From: Exiguobacterium sp. 9-2
GTDB lineage: Bacteria > Bacillota > Bacilli > Exiguobacteriales > Exiguobacteriaceae
Assembly (NCBI RefSeq): GCF_036287235.1
Contig: NZ_CP142850.1
Span: 2,001,127-2,065,126, forward strand
Reading direction: 5' to 3'
DNA: 64,000 nucleotides
The translations under genes and the position numbers were made by a program. Below, in pieces: positions 9,614 to 18,685 of this stretch (position 1 is its first letter; every line of letters begins with the position of its first letter). The notes beneath the pieces are model-generated. The model saw only the letters and a program-made list of their open reading frames with translations, searched no databases and was not told the origin of the DNA.

Positions 9614-10111
9614 TTACCACCCCTTATGATTAATATCATCTTCTCCTAGGAGATTCGAGATGCTACCAGCCAACTCGACATTGTTTGGAACACAGAGGAG
9701 GGTATTCTGACTGATCGTCGTGATCGTTCCATCGAGAGCGAAAACGACACCAGATAAGAAGTTGATCATCTGTCGTGATTGATCTTTTGACATACGTTGC
9801 ATATTGACGATGACAGCACGGTTCTGACGAAGATGTTCCCCAATCTCTTGGGCTTCGTTAAAGACACGTGGTTCACTCAAGATGACCTGCGATTTCGTTT
9901 TTTTCGTCGCATGTAGCGGCACGATATTCGATTGTCTCACGCTGTCCTCCTTTTGAGTAACACTTGGGGTAGATTCCTCGTAATACTCTTCGTACTCTTG
10001 TTGTGAAGCACCTCTACCTTTATTTATTGTAGCATCATTTTCATATTCGAGTTCATCTAAATCATCGCTGTTGCCGAGAAATAGATTTTGCATTTTTGAT
10101 TTGAAACCCAT
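9614..10111 (-). CDS. sepF: Cell division protein SepF
   Basis: SepF binds the FtsZ C-terminal tail and the membrane, and helps assemble a smooth septum. The 165-residue protein starts with an amphipathic membrane helix (MGFKSKMQNLFLG), has an acidic linker (about 15-75), and a C-terminal dimerisation core with VILSEPRVFNEAQEIGEHL and FLSGVVFALDG. The start chosen is the second of two close ATGs because GGGAG is seven bases from it and only one from the first. ftsZ and ftsA, its partners, are encoded just upstream in the same direction. Confidence 0.95.
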   Translation of the reverse strand: MGFKSKMQNLFLGNSDDLDELEYENDATINKGRGASQQEYEEYYEESTPSVTQKEDSVRQSNIVPLHATKKTKSQVILSEPRVFNEAQEIGEHLRQNRAVIVNMQRMSKDQSRQMINFLSGVVFALDGTITTISQNTLLCVPNNVELAGSISNLLGEDDINHKGW

Positions 10112-10133
10112 ATCCATTCTCCCTTCTTCTCGT

Positions 10134-10805
10134 TTAGGTGTGAACGAGCGTCGTCCCGACTCGGACGAACGTCGCCCCTTCTTCGATGGCAATCTCAAAA
10201 TCCGATGACATCCCCATGGATAACTCTGTACATGGAGCATACGACAATTTTTTTGCCTTGACCTCTTCTTGCAATGTTTTTAATGACCGGAATACCTCAC
10301 GTATACGCGTCGTGTCTTCCGTCAACGGTGCCATCGTCATCAGTCCGATGACACGAATCGCGGGATACTGACCGATTTCGTGTAAGAACGACGGTACATC
10401 CTCCGGTGCAATACCTTGCTTCGATTCTTCTCCCGAGATATTGACTTGAATGAAACAATCAATGATTCGGTTCGTTCGTTTATTGATCTCTTCTGCCAAA
10501 TGAAGACGATCGAGCGAATGCAGCACATCAATGGCATCGATGATCTGACGAACTTTACGCGTCTGTAACGTGCCGATGAAGTGCCATGTACAGGCTGTAC
10601 GTCCAAGTTCTGCTTGTTTTTCGAGCAGTCCATCCGGACGATTTTCTCCAAGATGCGTTACACCGGCCTCTAATAATTCAGAAGCAACTTGACTTGAGAC
10701 TGATTTCGTCACGCCAATCAACTGTACCTGCTTTTTGGATGAACTCTTTTCACTCGCTTGTTTTATCCGTCGTGTAACCTCTTGTACATTTTCAAGAATT
10801 GACAT
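10134..10805 (-). CDS. ylmE: YggS-family PLP-binding protein (PLP homeostasis)
   Basis: A 223-residue single-domain PLP-binding protein of the YggS/PLPBP family, which buffers pyridoxal phosphate in the cytosol and has no known catalytic activity. It shows the PLP-lysine region LIGVTKSVSSQ near residue 30, HLGENRPDGLLEK, WHFIGTLQTRKV, and the C-terminal SMGMSSDFEIAIEEGATFVRVGT motif region. The Asp in ENRPDG is unusual, as most members have Gln-Glu there (ENRVQE). The start overlaps the end of pgeF by 14 bases, so the two are co-translated. Confidence 0.94.
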   Translation of the reverse strand: MSILENVQEVTRRIKQASEKSSSKKQVQLIGVTKSVSSQVASELLEAGVTHLGENRPDGLLEKQAELGRTACTWHFIGTLQTRKVRQIIDAIDVLHSLDRLHLAEEINKRTNRIIDCFIQVNISGEESKQGIAPEDVPSFLHEIGQYPAIRVIGLMTMAPLTEDTTRIREVFRSLKTLQEEVKAKKLSYAPCTELSMGMSSDFEIAIEEGATFVRVGTTLVHT

Positions 10806-11568
10806 CCAATGACTCCTTTACGATCAAACTCGCGAACCGACCGCCGTGGTCGCCGTGGCGATAAGAGAAGTAATCTTCCGCCTGACAATGTGTACATAGA
10901 CCTGAGTCAAGGACATCACCCACTCCACAACGCTCAGCAAGCGCAGCATTTGTTTTTTGTAGCGATAACATCGCTTTTCCATCTTCCTTGCGTATGTAAG
11001 GAGACTCATCGAGTTCAAGTGCGTCGATCGCATCGATGACGGGTTGATCGACTTCGTAACAACAATCACGAATCGATGGACCAATGACCATCTGAATCGA
11101 TGAGCGACTCGCACCTGCACGCTCCATTTGTTTGACTGTCTCTTCAACGATATTGCCAACAGTCCCCCGCCATCCGGCGTGCGTATTCGCGATGATTCCT
11201 GTCGTCGGATCACAGAAGACAAGCGGAACACAATCAGCGAAGAGCATCATCAGTAAGACATTCGAATCGGTCGTCACCAATCCATCTGTACCCGGAATCG
11301 CTGTTTCGTAATCCAGAGCGCCGCGTCCGGAGTCAAGTGTCGTCACCTGTTCAACGTGATTCCCATGGATTTGCTGCGCCCAAATTGAGTTCTCAAGAGA
11401 TAGATCAAGCTGTCGAGCAATGACTTGTCGGTTCTGAATGACGCCGTCACGATCATCGTTGACATGTAATCCTAAGTTACCGTTTCCATGTGGTGCTGCA
11501 AACTTCGTCGTAAAGGCGGCACGTACGGTACCTGTTGGTGTATCCCATTTGATCCATTGTCCAAACAT
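10792..11568 (-). CDS. pgeF: Peptidoglycan editing factor / purine nucleoside phosphorylase-like (YfiH, multicopper-polyphenol oxidase fold)
   Basis: A 258-residue protein of the YfiH/YlmD family, a cytosolic zinc enzyme fold acting on purine nucleosides and, in E. coli, preventing wrong residues entering peptidoglycan precursors. Family motifs are visible: FTTKFAAPHGNGNLGLH near residue 19, FADCVPLVFCDP, AHAGWRGTVGNI and the C-terminal CTHCQAEDYFSYRHG with zinc-ligand Cys and His. Called ylmD in Bacillus. It directly follows ftsZ, with only a terminator between; in B. subtilis spoIIGA, sigE and sigG occupy this gap. Confidence 0.93.
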   Translation of the reverse strand: MFGQWIKWDTPTGTVRAAFTTKFAAPHGNGNLGLHVNDDRDGVIQNRQVIARQLDLSLENSIWAQQIHGNHVEQVTTLDSGRGALDYETAIPGTDGLVTTDSNVLLMMLFADCVPLVFCDPTTGIIANTHAGWRGTVGNIVEETVKQMERAGASRSSIQMVIGPSIRDCCYEVDQPVIDAIDALELDESPYIRKEDGKAMLSLQKTNAALAERCGVGDVLDSGLCTHCQAEDYFSYRHGDHGGRFASLIVKESLDVNS

Positions 11569-11588
11569 GTTGATGCCTCCTTCGATTT

Positions 11589-11621
11589 TAAAAAAAGAGG
11601 CGCCGCTTTCGCGACACCTCT
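11589..11621 (-). terminator. Terminator after ftsZ
   Basis: An 11-bp stem (AGAGGUGUCGC / GCGGCGCCUCU, two G-U pairs) with a GAAA tetraloop and seven U on the minus strand, between ftsZ and pgeF. Confidence 0.9.
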
Positions 11622-11652
11622 TGGTTTAGCAGTCGTGTCACTGGAACATCGA

Positions 11653-12807
11653 TCAACGATTATTCCGGCGAAGGAAAGATGGGATGTCCATCGTTTCTTC
11701 GACATCTGGCGCTTTAGCTGGTTCAGGATTTGAGCTGACAGGCGTCTCTTCGACTTGTGGTTTAGACTCCTCTGTTGGTGGTGGAGTCGCTTGTTTTTTC
11801 TTCAATAGGTTTTTCATCATCTCTTGTGCGGATGGAATTTCGAAGTCGAGTGGTTCGTTTTCGAATTCCGTCGCGATGACTGTGACGATGATTTCATCTT
11901 CTAGGTTATCATTGATGACAGAACCGAAGATCAAGTTAACTTCCTCATCTGCTGCACTTTGAACGATCTGTGCGGCTTCCGTTACTTCATACAAGCTGAG
12001 GTTCGCACTACCCGTGATGTTCATTAGAACACCTTTCGCGCCTTCGATTGATGTTTCAAGCAATGGACTTGAAATCGCTTTTTTAGCGGCTTCCGTCGCG
12101 CGATGTTCACCTGTTGCGACACCAACACCCATCAAAGCAGAACCTTTTTCAGTCATGATCGTCTTCACATCGGCGAAGTCGAGGTTGATTAGACCAGGAA
12201 CGGCAATCAAGTCCGTGATACCCTGTACACCTTGACGTAAGACGTTATCCGCTTCTTTGAACGCTTCAAGCATCGGTGTGTTCCGATCGACGATTTCAAG
12301 CAACTTATCATTCGGGATGACGATCAACGTATCGACTTTTTCTTTGAAGTTCTGGACACCAGAAACAGCATGTTGCATCCGTTTACGTCCTTCGAACATG
12401 AATGGCTTTGTCACGACACCGACTGTCAACGCGCCGATTTCTTTTGAAATCTCAGCGATGACTGGAGCAGCTCCTGTTCCAGTTCCGCCACCCATACCGG
12501 CTGTGACGAAGACCATGTCAGCTCCTGAAAGGATTTCTGTTAATTGTTCACGGCTCTCTTCTGCCGCTTTTTTACCGATTTCCGGATTTGCACCCGCACC
12601 GAGACCACGTGTCAATTTTGCGCCGAGTTGTAATTTCACGTCAGCTTGTGACATGTTTAATGCCTGAGCGTCTGTGTTTACAGCGATGAACTCTACGCCT
12701 TGGACACCGTGTTCAATCATTCGGTTGACGGCGTTCGAACCGCCACCGCCTACACCGATGACCTTGATTTTTGCTACTTGGTCCATCATTTCATCAAAAT
12801 GCAACAT
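11653..12807 (-). CDS. ftsZ: Cell division GTPase FtsZ
   Basis: Tubulin-like GTPase forming the Z ring. The 384-residue protein has [16 protein letters not shown] near the N terminus, the tubulin signature [14 protein letters not shown] at about 105-118 and the T7-loop [11 protein letters not shown] around 208. After a variable Pro/Glu-rich linker (about 320-370) comes the conserved C-terminal peptide [11 protein letters not shown] that binds FtsA and SepF. It lies 48 bases downstream of ftsA with its own Shine-Dalgarno (AGGGGG) and ends before a strong terminator. Confidence 0.98.
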   Translation of the reverse strand: MLHFDEMMDQVAKIKVIGVGGGGSNAVNRMIEHGVQGVEFIAVNTDAQALNMSQADVKLQLGAKLTRGLGAGANPEIGKKAAEESREQLTEILSGADMVFVTAGMGGGTGTGAAPVIAEISKEIGALTVGVVTKPFMFEGRKRMQHAVSGVQNFKEKVDTLIVIPNDKLLEIVDRNTPMLEAFKEADNVLRQGVQGITDLIAVPGLINLDFADVKTIMTEKGSALMGVGVATGEHRATEAAKKAISSPLLETSIEGAKGVLMNITGSANLSLYEVTEAAQIVQSAADEEVNLIFGSVINDNLEDEIIVTVIATEFENEPLDFEIPSAQEMMKNLLKKKQATPPPTEESKPQVEETPVSSNPEPAKAPDVEETMDIPSFLRRNNR

Positions 12808-12855
12808 AAAAAGGGCCCCCTAATATTTTTTACTCATTGGATTTTTTTGTAGGCA

Positions 12856-14160
12856 TTAACCAAAGAATTTCTCAAAGAAACTACTGAATGACTTTTTCTC
12901 TTTTGGAGGCTGTTCACGCGTTGGTCGTTCTTCACGAGCAGGTGATGCCTGTTCGTTCATGAGCAGTGCATCCTGCTCACGTCCGGATGCTACGACTTCT
13001 TTCTCTTCTGCCCGGTCGAAACCTGATTTCGATACGGCGCTTCTTGAGAGTACATAACGTAACATACCAGCTGCAACGGCATACTTCGGATGACGAATAC
13101 CAAGACTAGCAGGCTGATAAACATTGACGCTCTGCTTGAAAATCCGTTTTCCGAGCTGATCGATGCCAGGTAGTGAAGAACTTCCACCACATAAGATCAA
13201 GCCGCTATTCATGTGAGCGTATCCCGCTTGCGTCATTCGTTTTTGAATCATCTCGAAGATTTCCTCAAGTCGCGCTTCTAAAACGAATCCGATTTCTGAT
13301 TGTGGTTCGAAACGATGTTCCCCGTTGATCGTGACGTATGAGACTTTCTCCTCCGGATCACCGAGTGCTTCGAGTGCAACGCCGTATTCTTCTTTAGCGA
13401 GTTTCGCATCTTGGTATTTGCAGTTCATCTTGTACGTCAAATCACGTGTCAGATGATCTCCACCGTAAGGCAACGTCGTCGAGTAGACGAGATCGTTCTT
13501 TTCATAGATGGAAAGCGTCGTCGTCTCATGTCCGATATCGATGATCCCAACACCGAGTTCTAGTTCATCAATCGATGCTGCGATTCTAGATACCGCTAAA
13601 CTCTCCAGCACATATCCAGCAAGCTCTAAACCAGCCCGTTCAATGGAACGTTTAATGCTATGTAGGATCGTCTTCGCTCCGATGATGAGCTTCCCTGTTA
13701 CTTCGAGACGATAACCAATCATTCCTCTTGGATCAGTGATTTCTGTTTGCTGATCAACCGTAAACGTCTTCGGCAAGACATCAACTACACTGAGTTCATT
13801 TGGAATTCGCATGACCATCGCAGAATGCAAGACATCTTTCACATCATCATCCGTGATTTCATTGTCCTCACCTTTGATTGACGTCATCCCCTGGCAATCC
13901 TTGACTTGAATGTGCTCGCCCGAAATAGCGACATATACTTCACCAATTGGTTCACCAAGTGTACGTTCCACTTCTGTGACCGCTTGTTTAATGGCATGTA
14001 CCGTTTGATCGATGTCAACGATGACACCTCGTTTAACACCCGCGGATGGTGCAGAACCTTCAGCAAGAACGTTCAGCGTTCCACCAAGTAGTTCACCGAC
14101 GATGAGCTTCACCTCCGATGTCCCAATGTCGAGTGCGGCAATCGTACCTTTCGTTTCCAT
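12856..14160 (-). CDS. ftsA: Cell division protein FtsA
   Basis: Actin-like ATPase tethering FtsZ to the membrane. The 434-residue protein shows the phosphate-1 motif AALDIGTSEVK, GVGIIDIGHETTTLSIY (phosphate-2), the adenosine motif LCGGSSSLPGI and a C-terminal amphipathic helix KSFSSFFEKFFG preceded by a charged linker. The Shine-Dalgarno is GGAGGTG. It is separated from divIB by 229 bases holding an inverted repeat, so ftsA-ftsZ probably has its own promoter. Confidence 0.97.
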   Translation of the reverse strand: METKGTIAALDIGTSEVKLIVGELLGGTLNVLAEGSAPSAGVKRGVIVDIDQTVHAIKQAVTEVERTLGEPIGEVYVAISGEHIQVKDCQGMTSIKGEDNEITDDDVKDVLHSAMVMRIPNELSVVDVLPKTFTVDQQTEITDPRGMIGYRLEVTGKLIIGAKTILHSIKRSIERAGLELAGYVLESLAVSRIAASIDELELGVGIIDIGHETTTLSIYEKNDLVYSTTLPYGGDHLTRDLTYKMNCKYQDAKLAKEEYGVALEALGDPEEKVSYVTINGEHRFEPQSEIGFVLEARLEEIFEMIQKRMTQAGYAHMNSGLILCGGSSSLPGIDQLGKRIFKQSVNVYQPASLGIRHPKYAVAAGMLRYVLSRSAVSKSGFDRAEEKEVVASGREQDALLMNEQASPAREERPTREQPPKEKKSFSSFFEKFFG

Positions 14161-14198
14161 GGGAGTGACACCTCCACTTTCATAATACTAATCCTTTT

Positions 14199-14223
14199 TA
14201 TTCCTAATTATATTCTAGGAATA
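14199..14223 (-). promoter_or_regulatory. Inverted repeat with embedded TATAAT upstream of ftsA
   Basis: Perfect 8-bp arms (TATTCCTA, 14216-14223 read on the minus strand, and TAGGAATA, 14199-14206) flank GAATATAAT. The centre holds a perfect -10 hexamer, but no good -35 lies 16-18 bases upstream. It could be an operator over an activated promoter or an RNA hairpin. The remaining gap sequence up to 14389 shows only AT-rich sequence with a second possible -10 (TATAGT near 14258). Confidence 0.5.
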
Positions 14224-14389
14224 GATCAGGCTTCTTCTCGTTTAAGTCTACACTATATAAATACTTACGAAAAGAAGTTATTGCCCGTCTTAGCGTCCTA
14301 ATAGATTACGATTTGATGACGATTCAAATAAAGGTCGACGAATGAAAACACATGTTTGTTTTTTTGTTCGTCAGCCCTTTACGAATCTT

Positions 14390-15169
14390 CTATTTTTTCC
14401 CTTTATATGGTTTGAAATAGATACCACCATCAATTGTAATTGTTCCTGTCTTTCCTTTTGGTAAGGCAGAAATGACCTTTACATATTCATTCAATGAATT
14501 GGAAAAGGCAGAAGTACTGAGCAAAACCGTATTCCCATCCGTCATGAATAACTTCAGACCACCTTTGTCAGTCTTATCATTAGCGACGATCTCGGATATC
14601 CGGCTCCGTACTTTCGGCTCGATTTTAACAAGCTCCTTCGTCAATCGATTTAGAGATTGATCGGTGAAGCCAGTCAGGATCGGAGCGTCAAACAATTCTT
14701 CCTTCGACTTACCGGGAATGATCGTTCCATCCGCAAGGACGATCCGGTCTCCCGGTTTATCTTTCGCATAGGCAATCTCTTTCTCTTCCGTCACCGTCAC
14801 GCGATATTGGTGCAAAAATTGCTTTTGCATCGTTGCTTCTTGAATACCTGGGACCTTCTCAATCCGTTCAAGAACGTCTTCCTCTGACACATTAAAGGCA
14901 TGTGTCTCTTTCACCTTGATCCCGGATGCTTGCAAAATATCCTCTGATTTCACATTGACGTTACCATCAACATCAAATCGAGCGACCCGGGAATAGCTTG
15001 ACTGCAGATAAAAGACGACACCGACCAATAGACCAATCAAAATCAGGACATAAATGAGTCTTCGGTTAGCTTTTTTGCGACGTTGTTCACGGATATAAGG
15101 TATCTTATCCTCGAGACTGCGGACGTTCTTGTCCTCTTGCGGTCGTCCGACCGCTCTCCGTTCCCTCAC
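14390..15169 (-). CDS. divIB: Cell division protein DivIB (FtsQ)
   Basis: Bitopic divisome protein linking FtsL and PBP2B. The 259-residue protein has a basic cytoplasmic N terminus ([12 protein letters not shown]-type region, about 20-38), one membrane segment (about 39-57), an extracytoplasmic POTRA domain ([15 protein letters not shown] onward, about 70-135) and the beta domain. The start is a GTG with AGGAGG eight bases upstream. It lies 60 bases after murG; murB, which sits here in B. subtilis, is absent. Confidence 0.94.
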   Translation of the reverse strand: MRERRAVGRPQEDKNVRSLEDKIPYIREQRRKKANRRLIYVLILIGLLVGVVFYLQSSYSRVARFDVDGNVNVKSEDILQASGIKVKETHAFNVSEEDVLERIEKVPGIQEATMQKQFLHQYRVTVTEEKEIAYAKDKPGDRIVLADGTIIPGKSKEELFDAPILTGFTDQSLNRLTKELVKIEPKVRSRISEIVANDKTDKGGLKLFMTDGNTVLLSTSAFSNSLNEYVKVISALPKGKTGTITIDGGIYFKPYKGKK

Positions 15170-15229
15170 GTCTCATTCCTCCTCTATACGTAACAGTTCA
15201 TTTCCCTATCGGTCTTTTCCTGCAATAGT

Positions 15230-16324
15230 TTAGTTTTTTTGTCCTGTTAGTCGTAACAATTCATCAACTAAGTCTCGTGATGCATTCGGCATACCGAGCG
15301 CAAGTGCTGCTTCAGACATCTTTTGTTGTTGCGCCAATGCTTTTTCACATGCATCAAATAACCGTTCACCTGTCAGTTCTTGTTCACGAATCAATAGACT
15401 CGCACCTGTCTCGACGAGCGATGAGGCATTGACTTCTTGATGGTTTTCCGTCACGTAAGGACTTGGAATGAGGACACTCGGTAACCCAAGCGTCGTCAGT
15501 TCTGCTAATGTACTTGCTCCCGAACGCGAAATGACAAGTTGACTTGCTTTTAGGATGTTCGGTAAATCATATACAAATGGACGCAGTTGAATGCGTTCAG
15601 GTACTGAGCCAACGCGTGAAACAATCGTATCGTAATGAATCTGACCCGTAACGAAGAGGAGCGACCATCCGGCTTGTTCAACTTTCGGCATCATGTCGAC
15701 GACTGCTTCATTGATGGCAGGCGCACCACGACTACCACCATAGATGACGACGAGTGGACGCCCTTCCTCGAAACCGAAACGTTGACGCTCTTCCGTTGGG
15801 TTGATTTGTAACTCCGCTACTTCAGAAGCGCGTGGGTTTCCGATCAGAACCGTCTTTGTTTCGTTTTTACCGAAGTGATGACCGGATCCTTTGAAGGATA
15901 ATGCGACACGGTCCACATAACGCGCTAAAAATTTATTGGTGATACCGGGAAGACTGTTTTGTTCATGAACGAGTGTCTTAAAACCCATTTTTGCTGCCGT
16001 GTACAGAACAGGTCCACAGACGAACCCACCTGTACCGACGACAATATCCGGTTGGAACTGGCGCAGTAGTCGGCGAACCCGTCGGACACTCTTGACGAAC
16101 CGGATACCCGTCTTGACGTTCTCGAACGACAGCGAACGACGGATGCCAGAGATCTCAATCGATTCAAATGGAATTCCTGCCCGACGGACGATATCCGCTT
16201 CGAGACCGTTTTCTGTTCCGATATAGAGGACCTCACACGGCATGCGTTCTTCGAGCTCTCGGATCATGGCAAGTGCCGGATAGATGTGACCACCTGTACC
16301 GCCACCAGAGACGACGATTTTCAT
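15230..16324 (-). CDS. murG: UDP-GlcNAc:lipid I N-acetylglucosaminyltransferase MurG
   Basis: Makes lipid II from lipid I at the inner face of the membrane. The 364-residue GT28 enzyme has the GGGTGGHIYPALAM loop at residues 7-20, EQNSLPGITNKFLARYV, YGGSRGAPAINEAV and the UDP-binding region SRSGASTLAELTTLGLPS. The start overlaps the murD stop by four bases. Gene order murD-murG without spoVE or ftsW between them differs from B. subtilis; ftsW is found at 46341. Confidence 0.97.
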   Translation of the reverse strand: MKIVVSGGGTGGHIYPALAMIRELEERMPCEVLYIGTENGLEADIVRRAGIPFESIEISGIRRSLSFENVKTGIRFVKSVRRVRRLLRQFQPDIVVGTGGFVCGPVLYTAAKMGFKTLVHEQNSLPGITNKFLARYVDRVALSFKGSGHHFGKNETKTVLIGNPRASEVAELQINPTEERQRFGFEEGRPLVVIYGGSRGAPAINEAVVDMMPKVEQAGWSLLFVTGQIHYDTIVSRVGSVPERIQLRPFVYDLPNILKASQLVISRSGASTLAELTTLGLPSVLIPSPYVTENHQEVNASSLVETGASLLIREQELTGERLFDACEKALAQQQKMSEAALALGMPNASRDLVDELLRLTGQKN

Positions 16325-17682
16325 ACTGTTGTTCCCCCTACTTCATGTACGGCACGAACGAAATGATCGCCGCGCTCTTCATATGTCTTATACTGATCCC
16401 AACTTGCAGATGCTGGTGATAAAAGAATGATGTCTCCAGGTTGTGATACTTCAAACGCTACTTTCACGGCTTCATCCATCGTCTTGACGACCGTTGATGA
16501 ATAGCCGTTTTCAGATGCAAGCGTTCCGAAGCGATGTCCGGTTTCTCCCAGTCCGATGACATGTTTGACGTGCTTCATCGCATCGAGTAGCGGTGTCAAA
16601 TCCGCTCCACGCTCGAGCCCACCACATAACCAGATGATGTTTGTCGTGAATCCAGATAGGGCTGCTTCTGTCGCGACGTTATTCGTCGCTTTCGAATCGT
16701 TATAAACTTTTCGACCAGCAATTTCACCGACGAACTGTGTCCGGTGCTCTACTCCTCCGAATGTCCGTAGCACATGCTGGACATTCGCTAATGGTAAGTC
16801 GAATGGTTCGACGAGCGCTAAGGCCGCGAGGACGTTCTCAACATTGTGACCACCACCGAGAGCAAGTTCTTTGACGGGTAGAATACTCGATCCATTGATC
16901 GTCAACACATCATTCACTATTTCTGCATAAGCAGATTGACGACGTGAGAATAGGAGCGGCGTCACATTTGCTGTCTTACCGAGCTCGTTGACCGATGCAT
17001 CATCAGCGTTCAAGATAAGCCGATCCGAAGATGTCATGTTTTTGAAAATCCGAGCTTTTGCTTCTCCGTATGATTCAAAATCACCATGATAATCGAGATG
17101 TGCCGGTGATAGATTTAAAAAGGCTGCTGTGTATGGTCGGAACTGATCGATCCCCATCAATTGAAAACTCGATAATTCAATGACGATGATGTCATCTCGT
17201 TTTGCCTGACGTGCGATTTCAATTGCCGGGAATCCAATGTTTCCTGCCAAATGCACACGTCGAGACCCTGTTTTCAACAATTCATGAACGAGTGTCGTCG
17301 TCGTCGTTTTCCCGTTTGATCCTGTGATAGCAATCCACGTCGCATCTGTTGCGTGATACGCCAGTTCCACCTCTGTCCAAACGGGAATGTTGCGTCGTAA
17401 TGCTTCTTGTAACAATTCGATCTGATACGGAATCCCTGGATTCTTGACGATCAAATCGATGTCATCGAGTAGTGTAAGCGGATGCCCACCATAAACCGTT
17501 TGGACATCGAGTGATGCAAGCACTGCTTGATCACTCTCGGACGGTGTTTTCCCGTCATTCACTGTCACTTCTGCACCTACGCTCGCTAAATAACGAGCGG
17601 CTGCGATTCCACTTTTCGCCGTTCCGAGAACGAGCACCTTTTGATCATTCCATTGTCGTTGTTCCATTGTTGAATCGCTCAC
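16321..17682 (-). CDS. murD: UDP-N-acetylmuramoyl-L-alanine:D-glutamate ligase MurD
   Basis: Adds D-Glu to UDP-MurNAc-L-Ala in the cytosol. The 453-residue Mur ligase has the N-terminal Rossmann motif VLVLGTAKSGIAAARYL, the ATP loop ITGSNGKTTTTTLVHE around 118-133 and the C-terminal domain ending LSPASASWDQYKTYEERGD, which is diagnostic for MurD. The listed start is a GTG; an ATG five codons later is possible, and the Shine-Dalgarno does not clearly decide. It follows mraY by 18 bases. Confidence 0.96.
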   Translation of the reverse strand: MSDSTMEQRQWNDQKVLVLGTAKSGIAAARYLASVGAEVTVNDGKTPSESDQAVLASLDVQTVYGGHPLTLLDDIDLIVKNPGIPYQIELLQEALRRNIPVWTEVELAYHATDATWIAITGSNGKTTTTTLVHELLKTGSRRVHLAGNIGFPAIEIARQAKRDDIIVIELSSFQLMGIDQFRPYTAAFLNLSPAHLDYHGDFESYGEAKARIFKNMTSSDRLILNADDASVNELGKTANVTPLLFSRRQSAYAEIVNDVLTINGSSILPVKELALGGGHNVENVLAALALVEPFDLPLANVQHVLRTFGGVEHRTQFVGEIAGRKVYNDSKATNNVATEAALSGFTTNIIWLCGGLERGADLTPLLDAMKHVKHVIGLGETGHRFGTLASENGYSSTVVKTMDEAVKVAFEVSQPGDIILLSPASASWDQYKTYEERGDHFVRAVHEVGGTTV

Positions 17683-17700
17683 TTTCTCTCTTCGTTTTTA

Positions 17701-18663
17701 TCACATAAATACGTAGGCGATGAATGCCATCAAACAGCTGATTCCTGCGAATGTACCGACAATCCGCCATTCGCTCCAACCAACCATTTCAAAATGGTGA
17801 TGAATCGGACTCATTTTAAAGATACGTTTCCCTGTCGTCTTAAATGAGATGACTTGTAGAATGACAGATAGTGTCTCTACAACGAAGACAATGCCGATCA
17901 AGACAAGGAGAAGTTCTAGTTTTAGGACAATCGATAGACCTGCTAGTGCGGCACCGAGTGCAAGGGACCCTGTATCGCCCATGAAGATTTTTGCTGGATG
18001 AGCATTGAATAAAAGGAATCCAATTAGGGCACCAACTGCTGAGAAGGCAAAACAAGCAGCACCCACTTCATCCGCGATGAACCAACTGTACAAACCGAAG
18101 AAGAGGAATGTCGGAATCGCCGTAAATGATACGAGACCGTCTAACCCGTCTGTCAAGTTGACAGCATTCGAGAATCCGACTAACCAGAACAAGGCAACGA
18201 ACGGATAGATGATACCAAAATCAAGTTTGAAGTCTGTGAATGGAATCGACAGATACGTCGCGTCACTCGTAAATCCACCACTCAACCAAACGAATAACAA
18301 TCCGACGACGATTTGCCCAATCAGTTTTTGCTTCGAATTCAAGCCGAGATTACGCTTCTTGACGACTTTGATGTAGTCATCGATGAAACCAATCGCACCA
18401 TATGCAAGTGTTAAAAAGAGTAACGATAACTGTGTCGTTGATAAATCACCCATGACGATTGCTCCAAGAACACTGACGATCATCGCGACGAGAATGACGA
18501 TCCCGCCCATCGTTGGCGTTCCCGATTTGACCTGATGCCATTGAGGTCCTTCTTCCCGAATTTCCTGACCGAACTTCAATCGGTGTAGAAACGGAATTGC
18601 CTTTGGCATAACAAGTAGTACAACAAGAAATGCAAGAATAAGACTGATGAATAATGTGATCAT
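17701..18663 (-). CDS. mraY: Phospho-N-acetylmuramoyl-pentapeptide transferase MraY
   Basis: Integral membrane enzyme transferring phospho-MurNAc-pentapeptide to undecaprenyl phosphate to give lipid I. About 320 residues with ten hydrophobic segments, the motifs FIDDYIKVVKKRNLGL, NAVNLTDGLDGL, MGDTGSLALGAALA and the C-terminal MSPIHHHFE. The ATG at 18663 is preferred over a GTG three codons upstream because AAAGGG is at the right distance. It lies between murF and murD. Confidence 0.97.
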   Translation of the reverse strand: MITLFISLILAFLVVLLVMPKAIPFLHRLKFGQEIREEGPQWHQVKSGTPTMGGIVILVAMIVSVLGAIVMGDLSTTQLSLLFLTLAYGAIGFIDDYIKVVKKRNLGLNSKQKLIGQIVVGLLFVWLSGGFTSDATYLSIPFTDFKLDFGIIYPFVALFWLVGFSNAVNLTDGLDGLVSFTAIPTFLFFGLYSWFIADEVGAACFAFSAVGALIGFLLFNAHPAKIFMGDTGSLALGAALAGLSIVLKLELLLVLIGIVFVVETLSVILQVISFKTTGKRIFKMSPIHHHFEMVGWSEWRIVGTFAGISCLMAFIAYVFM

Positions 18664-18685
18664 AGCAGACACCCTTTTTCAAAAA

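Noticed and set aside
16321-17682. Possibility that the murD product is MurE
   Set aside because: The C-terminal LSPASASWDQYKTYEERGD region and N-terminal Rossmann motif are specific for MurD.
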